This document shows positions 47,012 through 55,244 of a DNA stretch of 64,000 nucleotides, one piece after another. Each line of letters starts with the position of its first letter. The first letter of the stretch is position 1. The stretch comes from JANQOH01 sp965242575 (GTDB lineage Bacteria; Pseudomonadota; Alphaproteobacteria; UBA7887). A program made the position numbers and the translations under genes. The stretch covers positions 3,328,458 to 3,392,457 of the forward strand of contig OZ251461.1 in assembly GCA_965242575.1 (NCBI GenBank). The letters run 5' to 3'. The notes under the pieces were generated by a model. The model was not told where the DNA came from. It saw nothing but the letters and a program-made list of their open reading frames with translations, and did no database searches.

Positions 47012-48127
47012 TCAGGACGGAAGCGCCGCCTCCAGCGTGGCCAGGATGTCGGCGTCGGCGGCGCCGCGATGCAGGAACGCGCGCCCGATGCCGCGCGCCA
47101 GCACCAGCGTCGGGCGCCCGTCGCGCGCCTTCTTGTCCGCCGCCATGCGGGCGAGCAGGTCGCGCGCGCGCCAGCCCGCCGCCAGCCGGCGCGGCGGCGC
47201 GGCCGGCAGGCCGGCGGCGGCGAAATGGGCGAGGACGCGCGCCCGCTCGGCCTCGGCGCAGAAGCCGAGCCGGACCGACAGGTCGAAGGCCATCGCGATC
47301 CCCATCGCCACCGCCTCGCCGTGGACCAGCGCGCCGCCGTAGCCCGCCGCGCCCTCCAGCGCGTGGCCGAAGGTGTGGCCCAGATTGAGCAGCGCGCGCC
47401 GCCCGGTCTCGCGCTCGTCGCCGGCGACGACGCGCGCCTTGGCCGCGCAGCATACGGCGACGGCGCGCGCCCGCGCCGCCCCGGCGCCGGAAAGCGCTTC
47501 GCGCGCGTTCTCCTCCAGCCACGAGAAGAATCCGGGGTCGTCGATCAGCGCGTATTTCACGCATTCGGCGTAGCCGGCGAGGAGCTCGCGGCGGGGCAGC
47601 GTGTCGAGCGCGGCGCTGTCGGCGAGCACCAGGCGCGGTTGCAGGAAGGCGCCGATGAGGTTCTTGCCGTGGATCGAATTGACCCCGGTCTTGCCGCCCA
47701 CCGAACTGTCGACCTGCGCCAGCAGGGTGGTGGGGAGCTGGACGAAATCGACGCCGCGCAGGACCAGCGCCGCGGCGACTCCGGCGAGGTCGCCCACCAC
47801 GCCGCCGCCCAGCGCGACGACCGCCGAGCCGCGTTCGACGCGCGCCGCCAGCAGCTCCTCGATCAACCGCCCGAGCCCGTCCCACGACTTCGACTCCTCG
47901 CCGGCCGGGACGATGTGGGCGGTGACGGCGAAGCCCGCCGCCTCGAGGCTCGCCCGCAGCCGGTCGAGGTAGAGCGGGGCGACGTTGGTGTCGCTCACCA
48001 CCGCGGCGCGCCGGCCCTCCAGCGCGGCGGCGAGGTGGGCGCCGGCGCGGTCGATCAGCCCCGGCCCGGCGACGACGTCGTAGCTCCGGGCGCCGAGCGC
48101 GACGCGGACCGTCCGCTCCGCCGTCAT
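47012..48127 (-). CDS. aroB: 3-dehydroquinate synthase
   Basis: 371 residues. It turns DAHP into 3-dehydroquinate, the second shikimate step, using NAD and a metal. NAD-site GGGVVGDLAG, active-site DSSVGGKTGVN and metal ligands in GHTFGHALE are intact. The ATG start overlaps the aroK stop as ATGA, the usual aroK-aroB pairing. Confidence 0.97.
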   Translation of the reverse strand: MTAERTVRVALGARSYDVVAGPGLIDRAGAHLAAALEGRRAAVVSDTNVAPLYLDRLRASLEAAGFAVTAHIVPAGEESKSWDGLGRLIEELLAARVERGSAVVALGGGVVGDLAGVAAALVLRGVDFVQLPTTLLAQVDSSVGGKTGVNSIHGKNLIGAFLQPRLVLADSAALDTLPRRELLAGYAECVKYALIDDPGFFSWLEENAREALSGAGAARARAVAVCCAAKARVVAGDERETGRRALLNLGHTFGHALEGAAGYGGALVHGEAVAMGIAMAFDLSVRLGFCAEAERARVLAHFAAAGLPAAPPRRLAAGWRARDLLARMAADKKARDGRPTLVLARGIGRAFLHRGAADADILATLEAALPS

Positions 48128-48663
48128 GCGGCGCGCGCGTCGAGCGCGGCGAGGATCCGGTCGACCGTCTCGTCGTGCGGGGCGTCGCCGCTCTCCACCG
48201 TCGCATCGGCCTCGGCGTACACCGGGTAGCGGGCGGCGATGAGCGATTCGAGCGTCGCGCGCGGGTCGCCGGCGGCGAGCAGCGGGCGGGTGCGCCGCCG
48301 CGACACGCGCTCCAGCAGCGTGTCCAGGTCGGCCTTGAGCCAGACGGACACGCCGCGGCGGCGGATCGCGCGCCGGGTCTCCGGGTCCATGAACGCGCCG
48401 CCGCCGGTCGCCAGCACCAGACCGTCGCCGGCGAGCAGGTCGGCGATGGCGCGGCGTTCGCGGCCGCGGAACCACGCCTCGCCGCGCTCGGCGAAGATCT
48501 CCGACACGGTGAGGCCCTCGGCGGCCTCGATCTCGCGGTCGGCGTCGACGAACGCGCGGCCGAGCCTGGCGGCGAGGCGCCGCCCGACGCTCGTCTTGCC
48601 CGCGCCCATCAGCCCGACCAGAACGATGTTCGTCGCGGCGAACGCCCGGGGGCCGTCGGTCAT
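48124..48663 (-). CDS. aroK: Shikimate kinase
   Basis: 179 residues. It phosphorylates shikimate with ATP. Walker A is GLMGAGKTS, the shikimate site is DADREIE and RGEAWFRGRE, and GGGAFMDPETR matches the third conserved block. First gene of an aroK-aroB-corC run; aroE is 8 kb away in another operon. Confidence 0.96.
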   Translation of the reverse strand: MTDGPRAFAATNIVLVGLMGAGKTSVGRRLAARLGRAFVDADREIEAAEGLTVSEIFAERGEAWFRGRERRAIADLLAGDGLVLATGGGAFMDPETRRAIRRRGVSVWLKADLDTLLERVSRRRTRPLLAAGDPRATLESLIAARYPVYAEADATVESGDAPHDETVDRILAALDARAA

Positions 48664-48755
48664 GGCCGCATCATAGCCGCCGCGCCGGATTTCGCCAATG
48701 CGCCGCCAATGCGCCGCTTGTCCGCGCCGGGGCCGGGCGGCATAGTGGGCGGGCG

Positions 48756-49331
48756 ATGGGAGCGAACGGAGCCAGGCGCGGCGGGCGCCGCGGGCGGGAG
48801 CCGGACGGTGCGGCGGCGGACCGCTCCTGCGATTGGGCCGGCTGCGGCGAACGCGGCGCCTACCGCGCGCCGAAATCGCGCGACGCGCTGCGCGACTTCC
48901 GCTGGTTCTGCCTCCGGCACGTCCGCCTCTACAACGCCGCGTGGAGCTATTTCGACGGCCTCGACGCCGCCGCCATCGAGGCGGTCCGCCGCGGCGATGC
49001 GAGCTGGCACCGCCCCACCTGGCCGCTGGCCGGGCGCGGGCGCGCCTGGGCGGCGGCGGACGCCGCCGGCGCGGCCTTCGCCGAGGCGCGCGACGGCGGG
49101 GAGCGCCGCGGGGAGGCGCCGCCGCCGCGCCCGCCGGACCCGGCGCGCGCGAAGGCTCTGGCGCGGCTCGGCCTCGACGGCGGCGCCTCGCCCGGCGAAA
49201 TCAAAGCGCGCTATAAGGCGCTCGCCCGCCGCCACCACCCGGACGCCAACGGCGGCTGCAAGCGCGCCGAGGAGCGCCTCAAGACCATCAACGAGGCCTA
49301 CGGCTACCTGCGCGACGGCGCCGCCGCGTGA
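48756..49331 (+). CDS. J-domain protein upstream of cobST
   Basis: 191 residues. The N-terminal half has a possible zinc knuckle (SCDWAGC and FCLRH). The C-terminal J domain has the HPD motif (RRHHPDANGG), followed by LKTINEAYGYLRDG, so it should stimulate an Hsp70. A J-domain gene directly before cobS is a repeated alphaproteobacterial arrangement. Its partner and client are unknown. Confidence 0.9.
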   Translation: MGANGARRGGRRGREPDGAAADRSCDWAGCGERGAYRAPKSRDALRDFRWFCLRHVRLYNAAWSYFDGLDAAAIEAVRRGDASWHRPTWPLAGRGRAWAAADAAGAAFAEARDGGERRGEAPPPRPPDPARAKALARLGLDGGASPGEIKARYKALARRHHPDANGGCKRAEERLKTINEAYGYLRDGAAA

Positions 49332-49360
49332 CGGCGCGCGCCGCGCGCCCTCCCGCCGCC

Positions 49361-49412
49361 CGAACCCCACCCCGTCCGAACCCCAACCGTCCGAACCCCA
49401 ATCGTCCGAACC
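49361..49412 (+). repeat. 15-base tandem repeat encoding Pro-Asn-Arg
   Basis: CGTCCGAACCCCAAC repeats about three times (49373, 49388, and a partial unit at 49403), with a partial unit before. The 15-base period keeps frame, so translation from the GTG at 49328 would give PNPNR repeats before CobS. It lies between the J-domain gene and the preferred cobS start. Confidence 0.75.
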
Positions 49413-49429
49413 AAGCGGAAAGCGACCCC

Positions 49430-50443
49430 ATGGCCCCACAGACCGCCGCTCCGGACGCGGCCCTCCACGACCGCCGCCGGCCCGACGTCCGGGTCCCGGT
49501 GCGCGAGGCGTTCGGCATCGACAGCGACATGGTCGCGCCCGGCTTCTCCGAGCGCGACGAGCACGTCCCCGACATCGACGACGCATACCGCTTCGACCGC
49601 GAAACCACGCTCGCGATCCTCGCCGGCTTCGCGCACAACCGGCGGACGATGATCCAAGGCTACCACGGCACGGGGAAGTCCACGCATATCGAACAGGTGG
49701 CGGCGCGGCTCAACTGGCCGACCGTCCGCATCAACCTGGACAGCCACATCAGCCGCATCGACCTGGTGGGCAAGGACGCCATCGTCCTGCGCGACGGCCA
49801 GCAGGTCACCGAGTTCCGCGAGGGCCTGCTGCCCTGGGCGCTCCAGACGCCGACCGCGCTGGTGTTCGACGAATACGACGCCGGACGGCCCGACGTGATG
49901 TTCGTCATCCAGCGCGTGCTGGAGGTGGAGGGGAAGCTCACCCTGCTCGACCAGAACCGGGTGATCCGCCCGCATCCGGCGTTCCGCCTGTTCTCGACCA
50001 CCAACACGGTCGGGCTGGGCGACACCACCGGCCTCTACCACGGCACGCAGCAGATCAACCAGGGGCAGATGGACCGCTGGAACATCGTCGCCACGCTCAA
50101 CTACCTGCCGGCGGACGAGGAATCGAAGATCGTGCTGGCCAAGGTCCCCCGGCTCGACGACGCGGCGGGGCGGGAGCGGGTAGGGGCGATGGTGGAGCTC
50201 GCCAACCTGACCCGCGCCGGTTTCGTCAATGGCGACATCTCCACCGTCATGTCGCCGCGCACGGTGATCACCTGGGCCGAGAACGCGGAGATCTTCAACG
50301 ACCGCGCGTTCGGCTTCCGCGTCACCTTCCTCAACAAGTGCGACGAGGCCGAGCGCCAGATCGTCGCCGAATACTACCAGCGCTGCATGGGCGAGGAGCT
50401 GCGCGAATCCGCCGCCCGCCCGGCGGCGAACGGCGGCGCGTGA
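49430..50443 (+). CDS. cobS: Aerobic cobaltochelatase subunit CobS
   Basis: 337 residues of the AAA+ family. With CobT and CobN it inserts cobalt into hydrogenobyrinic diamide. The family start VPVREAFGIDSDM, Walker A GYHGTGKSTH, Walker B VFDEYDAG and GLYHGTQQINQGQMDRWNIV are present. The ATG at 49430 gives the normal N-terminus. A GTG at 49328 overlapping the J-domain stop (GTGA) would add 34 residues of PNPNR repeats. Both are open, though the shorter is closer to known CobS. Confidence 0.95.
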   Translation: MAPQTAAPDAALHDRRRPDVRVPVREAFGIDSDMVAPGFSERDEHVPDIDDAYRFDRETTLAILAGFAHNRRTMIQGYHGTGKSTHIEQVAARLNWPTVRINLDSHISRIDLVGKDAIVLRDGQQVTEFREGLLPWALQTPTALVFDEYDAGRPDVMFVIQRVLEVEGKLTLLDQNRVIRPHPAFRLFSTTNTVGLGDTTGLYHGTQQINQGQMDRWNIVATLNYLPADEESKIVLAKVPRLDDAAGRERVGAMVELANLTRAGFVNGDISTVMSPRTVITWAENAEIFNDRAFGFRVTFLNKCDEAERQIVAEYYQRCMGEELRESAARPAANGGA

Positions 50444-52305
50444 GCGGCCCCGACGCGCCGGGCGGGGCGCCGGCGGAGCGCTTCAAGCGCGCCGTCGCGG
50501 CGGCGACCCGGGCGCTGGCCGGCGACGGCGAGCTCGAGGTTTCGTTCGCCGCCAACGGCCCCCGCCTCGACGAGGGCCGCCTGCTGCTCACCCCGCCGTC
50601 GCGCGAGCTCGACGCGGGCGAGATCGGCCAGATCCGCGGCGAGGCGGATGCGCTGGCGCTGCGCCGGCGGTTCCACGACGACGGCCTGCACCGCGCGCGG
50701 CGCCCGCCGGGGCAGGTGGCGCAGTCGATCTACGACAGCCTGGAGCAGGCGCGCTGCGAGGCGCTCGGCGCCCGGCGCATGGCCGGGGTGCGGAGGAACC
50801 TGGACGCTTCGGTCGAGGCGCGCTGCCGCGAACAGCGCTTCCAGGACGTCCAGCACCGCTCCGACGCCCCCATCGTCGAGGTCATCGGCCTGCTCGCGCG
50901 CGAACGCCTGACCGGCGCGCCGCCGCCCGAGGACGCGCGCTACATGTGCGACCTGTGGCGGCCCTGGCTCGCCGAGCGCGCGGCGGAGGATTTCGACGCG
51001 CTGGCGGCCCGCGTCGACGACCAGGAGGCGTTCGCGGAAACCCTGCGCAGCCTCATAGCCCACCTCGAATTCGCCGACGAGCACGACAACGACCCCGCCA
51101 GCCTGGAGACCGAGGACGAGGCGGAGGACGCCTCCGACGACCGCATCGAGTCCGAATCCGACGGCGAGGCGGGCGAGGAGGCGGCCGACGCCGACGCCGC
51201 GCCGGGCTCCGACAGCGAGGCGGCGGAGGGCGACGAGACGACCGAGGCCGAAATCGACGGCGCCGAGGAGGCGACCGAGGGCGCCGGCGACGAGACCGCG
51301 GCCGAGGGCGAACCCTGGCGCCCGCCCTGGGACCGGAGCAATGCGCGGCTTCCCGCCTACGCCGCATGGACGACCGAGTTCGACGAGACCGTCGACGCCG
51401 CCGAACTGGCGGAGCCCGAGGAGCTGGCGCGGCTGCGCGGCCATCTCGACCGCCAGCTGGCGGCGCTCCAGGGCGCGGTGACGCGCCTCGCCAACCGCCT
51501 GCAACGCCGCCTGCTGGCGAAGCAGTCGCGGTCGTGGGAGTTCGACCTGGAGGAGGGGATCCTCGACACTTCGCGTCTCGCCCGCGTCGTCGCCAACCCG
51601 AACCACCCGCTGTCCTACAAGCGCGAGCGGGAGACCGCGTTCCGCGACACGGTGGTGACGCTGCTGCTCGACAATTCCGGGTCGATGCGCGGCCGCCCCA
51701 TCACCGTGGCGGCGATGAGCGCCGACATCCTGGCGCGCACGCTGGAGCGCTGCGCGGTCAAGGTGGAGATCCTGGGCTTCACCACCCGGGCCTGGAAGGG
51801 CGGCCGCGCGCGCGAAAAATGGCTCGCCGGCGGCAAGCCCGCCAATCCGGGCCGCCTCAACGAGTTGCGCCACATCGTGTACAAATCCGCCGACGCGCCG
51901 TGGCGCCGCGCCCGCCGCAATCTCGGCCTGATGCTGCGCGAGGGCCTGTTGAAGGAGAACATCGACGGCGAGGCGCTGTTGTGGGCCCACAACCGCCTCC
52001 TCGCCCGCCCCGAGCAGCGCCGCATATTGATGGCGATCTCCGACGGCGCGCCGGTCGACGACTCCACCCTGTCGGTCAATTCCGGCAACTATCTCGACCG
52101 CCATTTGCGGGAGGCGATCGGCTGGATCGAGGCCGAATCGCCGGTGGAGTTGCTGGCCATCGGCATAGGCCACGACGTAACCCGTTATTACCGCCGCGCC
52201 GTGACCATCGTCGACGCCGAACAGCTCGGCGGCGCGATGACCGGCGAACTCGCCGATCTCTTCGACGAGGACCCGTCGCGGACCGATGGCCGCCTCGTCG
52301 CGTAG
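50440..52305 (+). CDS. cobT: Aerobic cobaltochelatase subunit CobT
   Basis: 621 residues. The N-terminal half contacts CobS. A strongly acidic Asp/Glu-rich linker (about 215-290) is usual in CobT. The C-terminal von Willebrand A domain has the MIDAS motif DNSGSMRG and SDGAPVDDSTLS. It acts with CobS as the chaperone-like motor for CobN; cobN is not in the window. The GTG start overlaps the cobS stop as GTGA. With cobC and cobV at 30-32 kb it indicates aerobic cobalamin synthesis. Confidence 0.95.
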   Translation: MSGPDAPGGAPAERFKRAVAAATRALAGDGELEVSFAANGPRLDEGRLLLTPPSRELDAGEIGQIRGEADALALRRRFHDDGLHRARRPPGQVAQSIYDSLEQARCEALGARRMAGVRRNLDASVEARCREQRFQDVQHRSDAPIVEVIGLLARERLTGAPPPEDARYMCDLWRPWLAERAAEDFDALAARVDDQEAFAETLRSLIAHLEFADEHDNDPASLETEDEAEDASDDRIESESDGEAGEEAADADAAPGSDSEAAEGDETTEAEIDGAEEATEGAGDETAAEGEPWRPPWDRSNARLPAYAAWTTEFDETVDAAELAEPEELARLRGHLDRQLAALQGAVTRLANRLQRRLLAKQSRSWEFDLEEGILDTSRLARVVANPNHPLSYKRERETAFRDTVVTLLLDNSGSMRGRPITVAAMSADILARTLERCAVKVEILGFTTRAWKGGRAREKWLAGGKPANPGRLNELRHIVYKSADAPWRRARRNLGLMLREGLLKENIDGEALLWAHNRLLARPEQRRILMAISDGAPVDDSTLSVNSGNYLDRHLREAIGWIEAESPVELLAIGIGHDVTRYYRRAVTIVDAEQLGGAMTGELADLFDEDPSRTDGRLVA

Positions 52306-52356
52306 CGGCGCGCCGGTTCGGGAGGGCGGGCGGACCGCACGGCGCCCCCGCTTCGG

Positions 52357-53349
52357 ATGAATCGCCGCCGCACGACAAAGGCGGGGAACGCCGTTTCCCC
52401 GGGACCGCCAGCGTCTCGCCGGCATTTTCTTCGCGCTGCGCTGGCGTGCGCTCTGTGCGCCGCGCCGATGGCGGGGGCGGAGCCTCTCGCCGTGGCCTCC
52501 GCGCCCGTCCCGCTCATGGCGGGCGCGCCGGAGGAGGAGCGCCTCGGCGGCCTCGCTTGGCGCGGCGGGCTGCATCTGCGGTCCGACGACCCGCGGTTCG
52601 GCGGCGTGTCCGGCCTCGCCGCCGCGGCGGACGGCGCAGCGTTCGCCGCGATCACCGACGCCGGGCATTGGATTACCGGCGCGTTGGCCTGGGAAGGCGG
52701 ACGGCTCGCGGCGGTGGCGGCGCTGGAGATCGCGCCGTTGCGCGACGCCGCCGGCGCGCCGCTGGCGGGGAAGGCCGACAGCGACGCGGAGGCGGTCGCC
52801 CGCTCGCCCGACGGATCTTATTTCGTGGCGTTCGAGCGCCGGCATCGGCTGCTCGCCTATTCGCGCCCCGGCGGGCCGGGCGCTCCCGCCTTTCCCGAAC
52901 TCGATCTCGCGGGCCTGCCGCCGAACGGCGGGGTGGAGGCGCTGGCCTTCATGCGCGGCGGCGCGTTGCTCGCGCTGGCGGAGGGCGCCGCCGGCGACGA
53001 CCGCCGCGCCGCATGGCGCCTGGCCGGCGGGCGCGCAGCGCCGTTCGCGTGGCCGGCGGATCCGTTCTTCCGCCCCACCGCCGCCGCGCCGTTGCCGGGC
53101 GGCGAGGTTCTCGTCCTCGAGCGCGGCTATTCGCGCGCCCGGGGCGTGGAGGCGCGGTTGATGCGCGCCGCTCCCCCCGCGCCGCCGCGCGAGGTAGCGC
53201 GCCTCGCCCCGCCGGCGACGGTCGATAATTTCGAGGCGCTGGCGGCGTTCCGCGCGGCGGGCGGGGAGACGGTGTTGCTCATCGCCTCCGACGACAATTT
53301 CAACCCCGCCCAGCGCACGCTGCTGCTGGCCTTCGCGCTGGTCGAATAG
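52357..53349 (+). CDS. Exported phytase-like esterase domain protein
   Basis: 330 residues. After a signal region the protein follows the 'esterase-like activity of phytase' family (a beta-propeller): LRSDDPRFGGVSGLAAA, ITDAGHWITG, GKADSDAEAVARSPDGSYFV, GVEALAFM and a C-terminal ASDDNFNPAQRTLLL. The signal contains SRRHFLR, a good twin-arginine motif, then a hydrophobic Ala/Cys segment ending near MAGA, so Tat export is likely. The DNA for that signal lies inside a copy of the dispersed hairpin element. The family often follows cobT in alphaproteobacteria. Its substrate is not known. Confidence 0.85.
   Translation: MNRRRTTKAGNAVSPGPPASRRHFLRAALACALCAAPMAGAEPLAVASAPVPLMAGAPEEERLGGLAWRGGLHLRSDDPRFGGVSGLAAAADGAAFAAITDAGHWITGALAWEGGRLAAVAALEIAPLRDAAGAPLAGKADSDAEAVARSPDGSYFVAFERRHRLLAYSRPGGPGAPAFPELDLAGLPPNGGVEALAFMRGGALLALAEGAAGDDRRAAWRLAGGRAAPFAWPADPFFRPTAAAPLPGGEVLVLERGYSRARGVEARLMRAAPPAPPREVARLAPPATVDNFEALAAFRAAGGETVLLIASDDNFNPAQRTLLLAFALVE
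52401..52455 (+). repeat. Copy of the dispersed hairpin element inside a coding sequence
   Basis: It starts GGGACCGCCAGCGTCTCGCC and shares GCGTCTCGCCGGC and TTCTT with the element at 27710. CGCCAGCG (52406-52413) and CGCTGGCG (52439-52446) form its stem. It covers the codons for PPASRRHFLRAALA of the phytase-like gene. Confidence 0.65.
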
Positions 53350-53443
53350 CGCCCGCGCGGACAGGCCGCCGCCCAGAGGGCCGGCCCACGTTGCGTCCGC
53401 GAACACGACCGGCGACGCCGGCATTGCGACGTGCGCGCCTCGG

Positions 53444-53473
53444 GAGACAGCGCCCGCAGCCATATGCTAGAAT
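53444..53473 (+). promoter_or_regulatory. Possible promoter for the small-protein/TIR-like pair
   Basis: GAGACA (53444-53449), 18 bases, TAGAAT (53468-53473). The -10 is close to consensus and the site lies 68 bases before the first start codon. Confidence 0.45.
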
Positions 53474-53540
53474 GGGCGTCGAATCGCGACCGCGCCGGCG
53501 GAAGCCGGTCGACCGTCGAGCGATAACGGGAGTTGCCGCC

Positions 53541-53711
53541 ATGAACCGGAACGTCAGGGAAACCCCGGAATCGGGGACGATCAAGGATCGGATACAGATC
53601 AAAAATCCGGTCACCGGCCTCTATGTCAAGATGGACACCCGGACCGGTCGAGTCGTAGGCCACAAGAAAACGAAAGGAGCTTACAAACGCATCAGGATAA
53701 AGACGAGATAG
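53541..53711 (+). CDS. Small basic protein, unknown
   Basis: 56 residues. It reads NRNVRETPESGTIKDRIQIK, then NPVTGLYVKMDTRTGRVVGH and a Lys/Arg-rich end. The pattern 'YVKxDTxTGR' is seen in small uncharacterised bacterial proteins. CGGGAG precedes the ATG. It is 11 bases upstream of the TIR-like gene, shares its lower GC content and is probably co-transcribed, so it may be a partner or antitoxin. Confidence 0.65.
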   Translation: MNRNVRETPESGTIKDRIQIKNPVTGLYVKMDTRTGRVVGHKKTKGAYKRIRIKTR

Positions 53712-53722
53712 GGGATCGCAAT

Positions 53723-54478
53723 ATGCCCTTGGCGTTCTCTCCCTTGTCGGAGAATGTTCTCGGGTCCGCCCCTGTAAAACTTTATCCGAAATCCGCGTTC
53801 GTCATGCGACAAATCGGCGATCCTCCGGACGTCGACCGGAGAATGTCGGCCGGGATAGAGGAGATCCTTCGCCGATCCGGGATTTCGGCGATGGACGCTA
53901 CGTCGTCGGGAGGGCGGAAGGATTATCTTGAGCGCATCCTTGACCTGATACGGGGAACCGGGTTCTCCGTGGCGGTGTTCAGCGAGGAGACCCGGCAAAC
54001 CGCGCTCGCCAACATAGCCCTCGAACTCGGTTTCGCCGCCATGGTCGGCAAACCTCTCGTAATCGTAAAGTCGAGAACCGCCACGGCGCCGTCCGATCTT
54101 ACGCGAACGGACTGGATCGAATACGATCCGAAATATCCGAAGACGTTCAAGGGCAATATGGAGAAGGCGATCGAACAAATAGAAAATTTGGCCGCGTTCG
54201 AAAACGATAAACTGGAGGCCGTGCTGAACGTCCGCAGGATGGATTGCGCGGTTGTTTTCGAGAGAGCCAGGAAAGCTTTTCTATTAACCGCCAGGGAAAT
54301 TTACATCGAACGCGCGGAAACGATCCTGGAGCGTCTCCATGGAGTTCGCGAAGGCGAAGATATCGACGACCTCAATCGGGTGAGGGAGGAGATAGGGATG
54401 TTCGTCCGGCAGGCGAGGAATTTTCTGGAGAGGACCGAAACTCGCGGCCGATACGCGGCCGCGGCGCCGGACCGGTAA
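53723..54478 (+). CDS. TIR-like / deoxyribosyltransferase-fold protein, possible defence effector
   Basis: 251 residues. Residues ~22-120 look like the nucleotide-processing fold shared by nucleoside deoxyribosyltransferases and TIR-like effectors: KSAFVMRQI, a helix with RRMSAGIEEILRRSGI, then FSVAVFSEETRQ, and NIALELGFAAMVGKPLVIVK with E101 as the likely catalytic glutamate. The rest is helical and charged, perhaps an oligomerisation or sensor part. An AGGGGAT site precedes the ATG. Base composition is clearly more A/T-rich than both flanks. Function in phage defence (NAD or nucleotide degradation) is inference; it could also be a housekeeping nucleosidase. Confidence 0.7.
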   Translation: MPLAFSPLSENVLGSAPVKLYPKSAFVMRQIGDPPDVDRRMSAGIEEILRRSGISAMDATSSGGRKDYLERILDLIRGTGFSVAVFSEETRQTALANIALELGFAAMVGKPLVIVKSRTATAPSDLTRTDWIEYDPKYPKTFKGNMEKAIEQIENLAAFENDKLEAVLNVRRMDCAVVFERARKAFLLTAREIYIERAETILERLHGVREGEDIDDLNRVREEIGMFVRQARNFLERTETRGRYAAAAPDR

Positions 54479-54567
54479 AGCTCCGCCCGCGAACGCCACG
54501 ATTCCTTCGCGCGCCCTTTCGCGGAGACGACGGGAAAGAGACGCGATGGACGATCACCGGTTCGGCG

Positions 54568-55242
54568 TCACCGGCGCCAGATGGGGTCGTCCAGCCGGTC
54601 GATGAACGCCTTATGCGCCGCCAGTTCGGCGGCGGAGATCGGCGGATGCGGGCGCGCGGGCCAGACCTTGCGCTCGCCCCCGCCGGCGGACGCGGCCAGC
54701 GCGGCGCCGGGGGCGAGCGCCAGCGCGGCCTGCCGCCCGCCCACCAGCTCCACGTAGACGTCGGCCAGAAGTTCGGCGTCGAGCAGCGCGCCGTGGCGCG
54801 TGCGCGCCGAATTGTCGACGCCGAAACGGCGGCACAGGGCGTCGAGGCTGGCGGGCGCGCCGGGGAATTTGCGCCGCGCGATCGCCACCGTGTCCACCGC
54901 CCGCGCCGCCGGGATGGGCGGGCGCCCGGCGCGCCCCAGCTCGGCGTTGAGGAATCCCAGGTCGAACGCCGCGTTGTGCGCCACCAGCGGCGAATCGCCG
55001 AGGAACTCCAGCAACTCGTCGGCGACCGCGGCGAACACCGGCTTGTCGGCCAGCGATTCCGCGGTGATGCCGTGGATGCGGGCCGCCTCCTCCGGGATGT
55101 CGCGCTCCGGCTGGACGTAAAAATGCAGCGTCGCGCCGGTGGGGATGCGGTTCGCCATCTCGATGCAGCCGATCTCGATCACCCGGTGGCCGTCCGCGGG
55201 GTCGAGGCCGGTGGTCTCGGTGTCGAGGACGATTTCGCGCAT
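54568..55242 (-). CDS. dnaQ: DNA polymerase III epsilon subunit (proofreading exonuclease)
   Basis: 224 residues. DEDDh exonuclease with D7 and E9 in LDTETTGLD, HNAAFDLGFLN and the C-terminal HGALLDAELLADVY. It proofreads for the replicase. The ATG at 55242 has a GGGGGAG site at the right distance; the TTG two codons earlier does not. It overlaps no neighbour but starts three bases from the coaE stop. Confidence 0.95.
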   Translation of the reverse strand: MREIVLDTETTGLDPADGHRVIEIGCIEMANRIPTGATLHFYVQPERDIPEEAARIHGITAESLADKPVFAAVADELLEFLGDSPLVAHNAAFDLGFLNAELGRAGRPPIPAARAVDTVAIARRKFPGAPASLDALCRRFGVDNSARTRHGALLDAELLADVYVELVGGRQAALALAPGAALAASAGGGERKVWPARPHPPISAAELAAHKAFIDRLDDPIWRR

Positions 55243-55244
55243 GG

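Noticed and set aside
52468..53349. Start of the phytase-like gene after the repeat (ATG at 52468)
   Set aside because: It would remove the whole signal peptide from a family that is normally exported.
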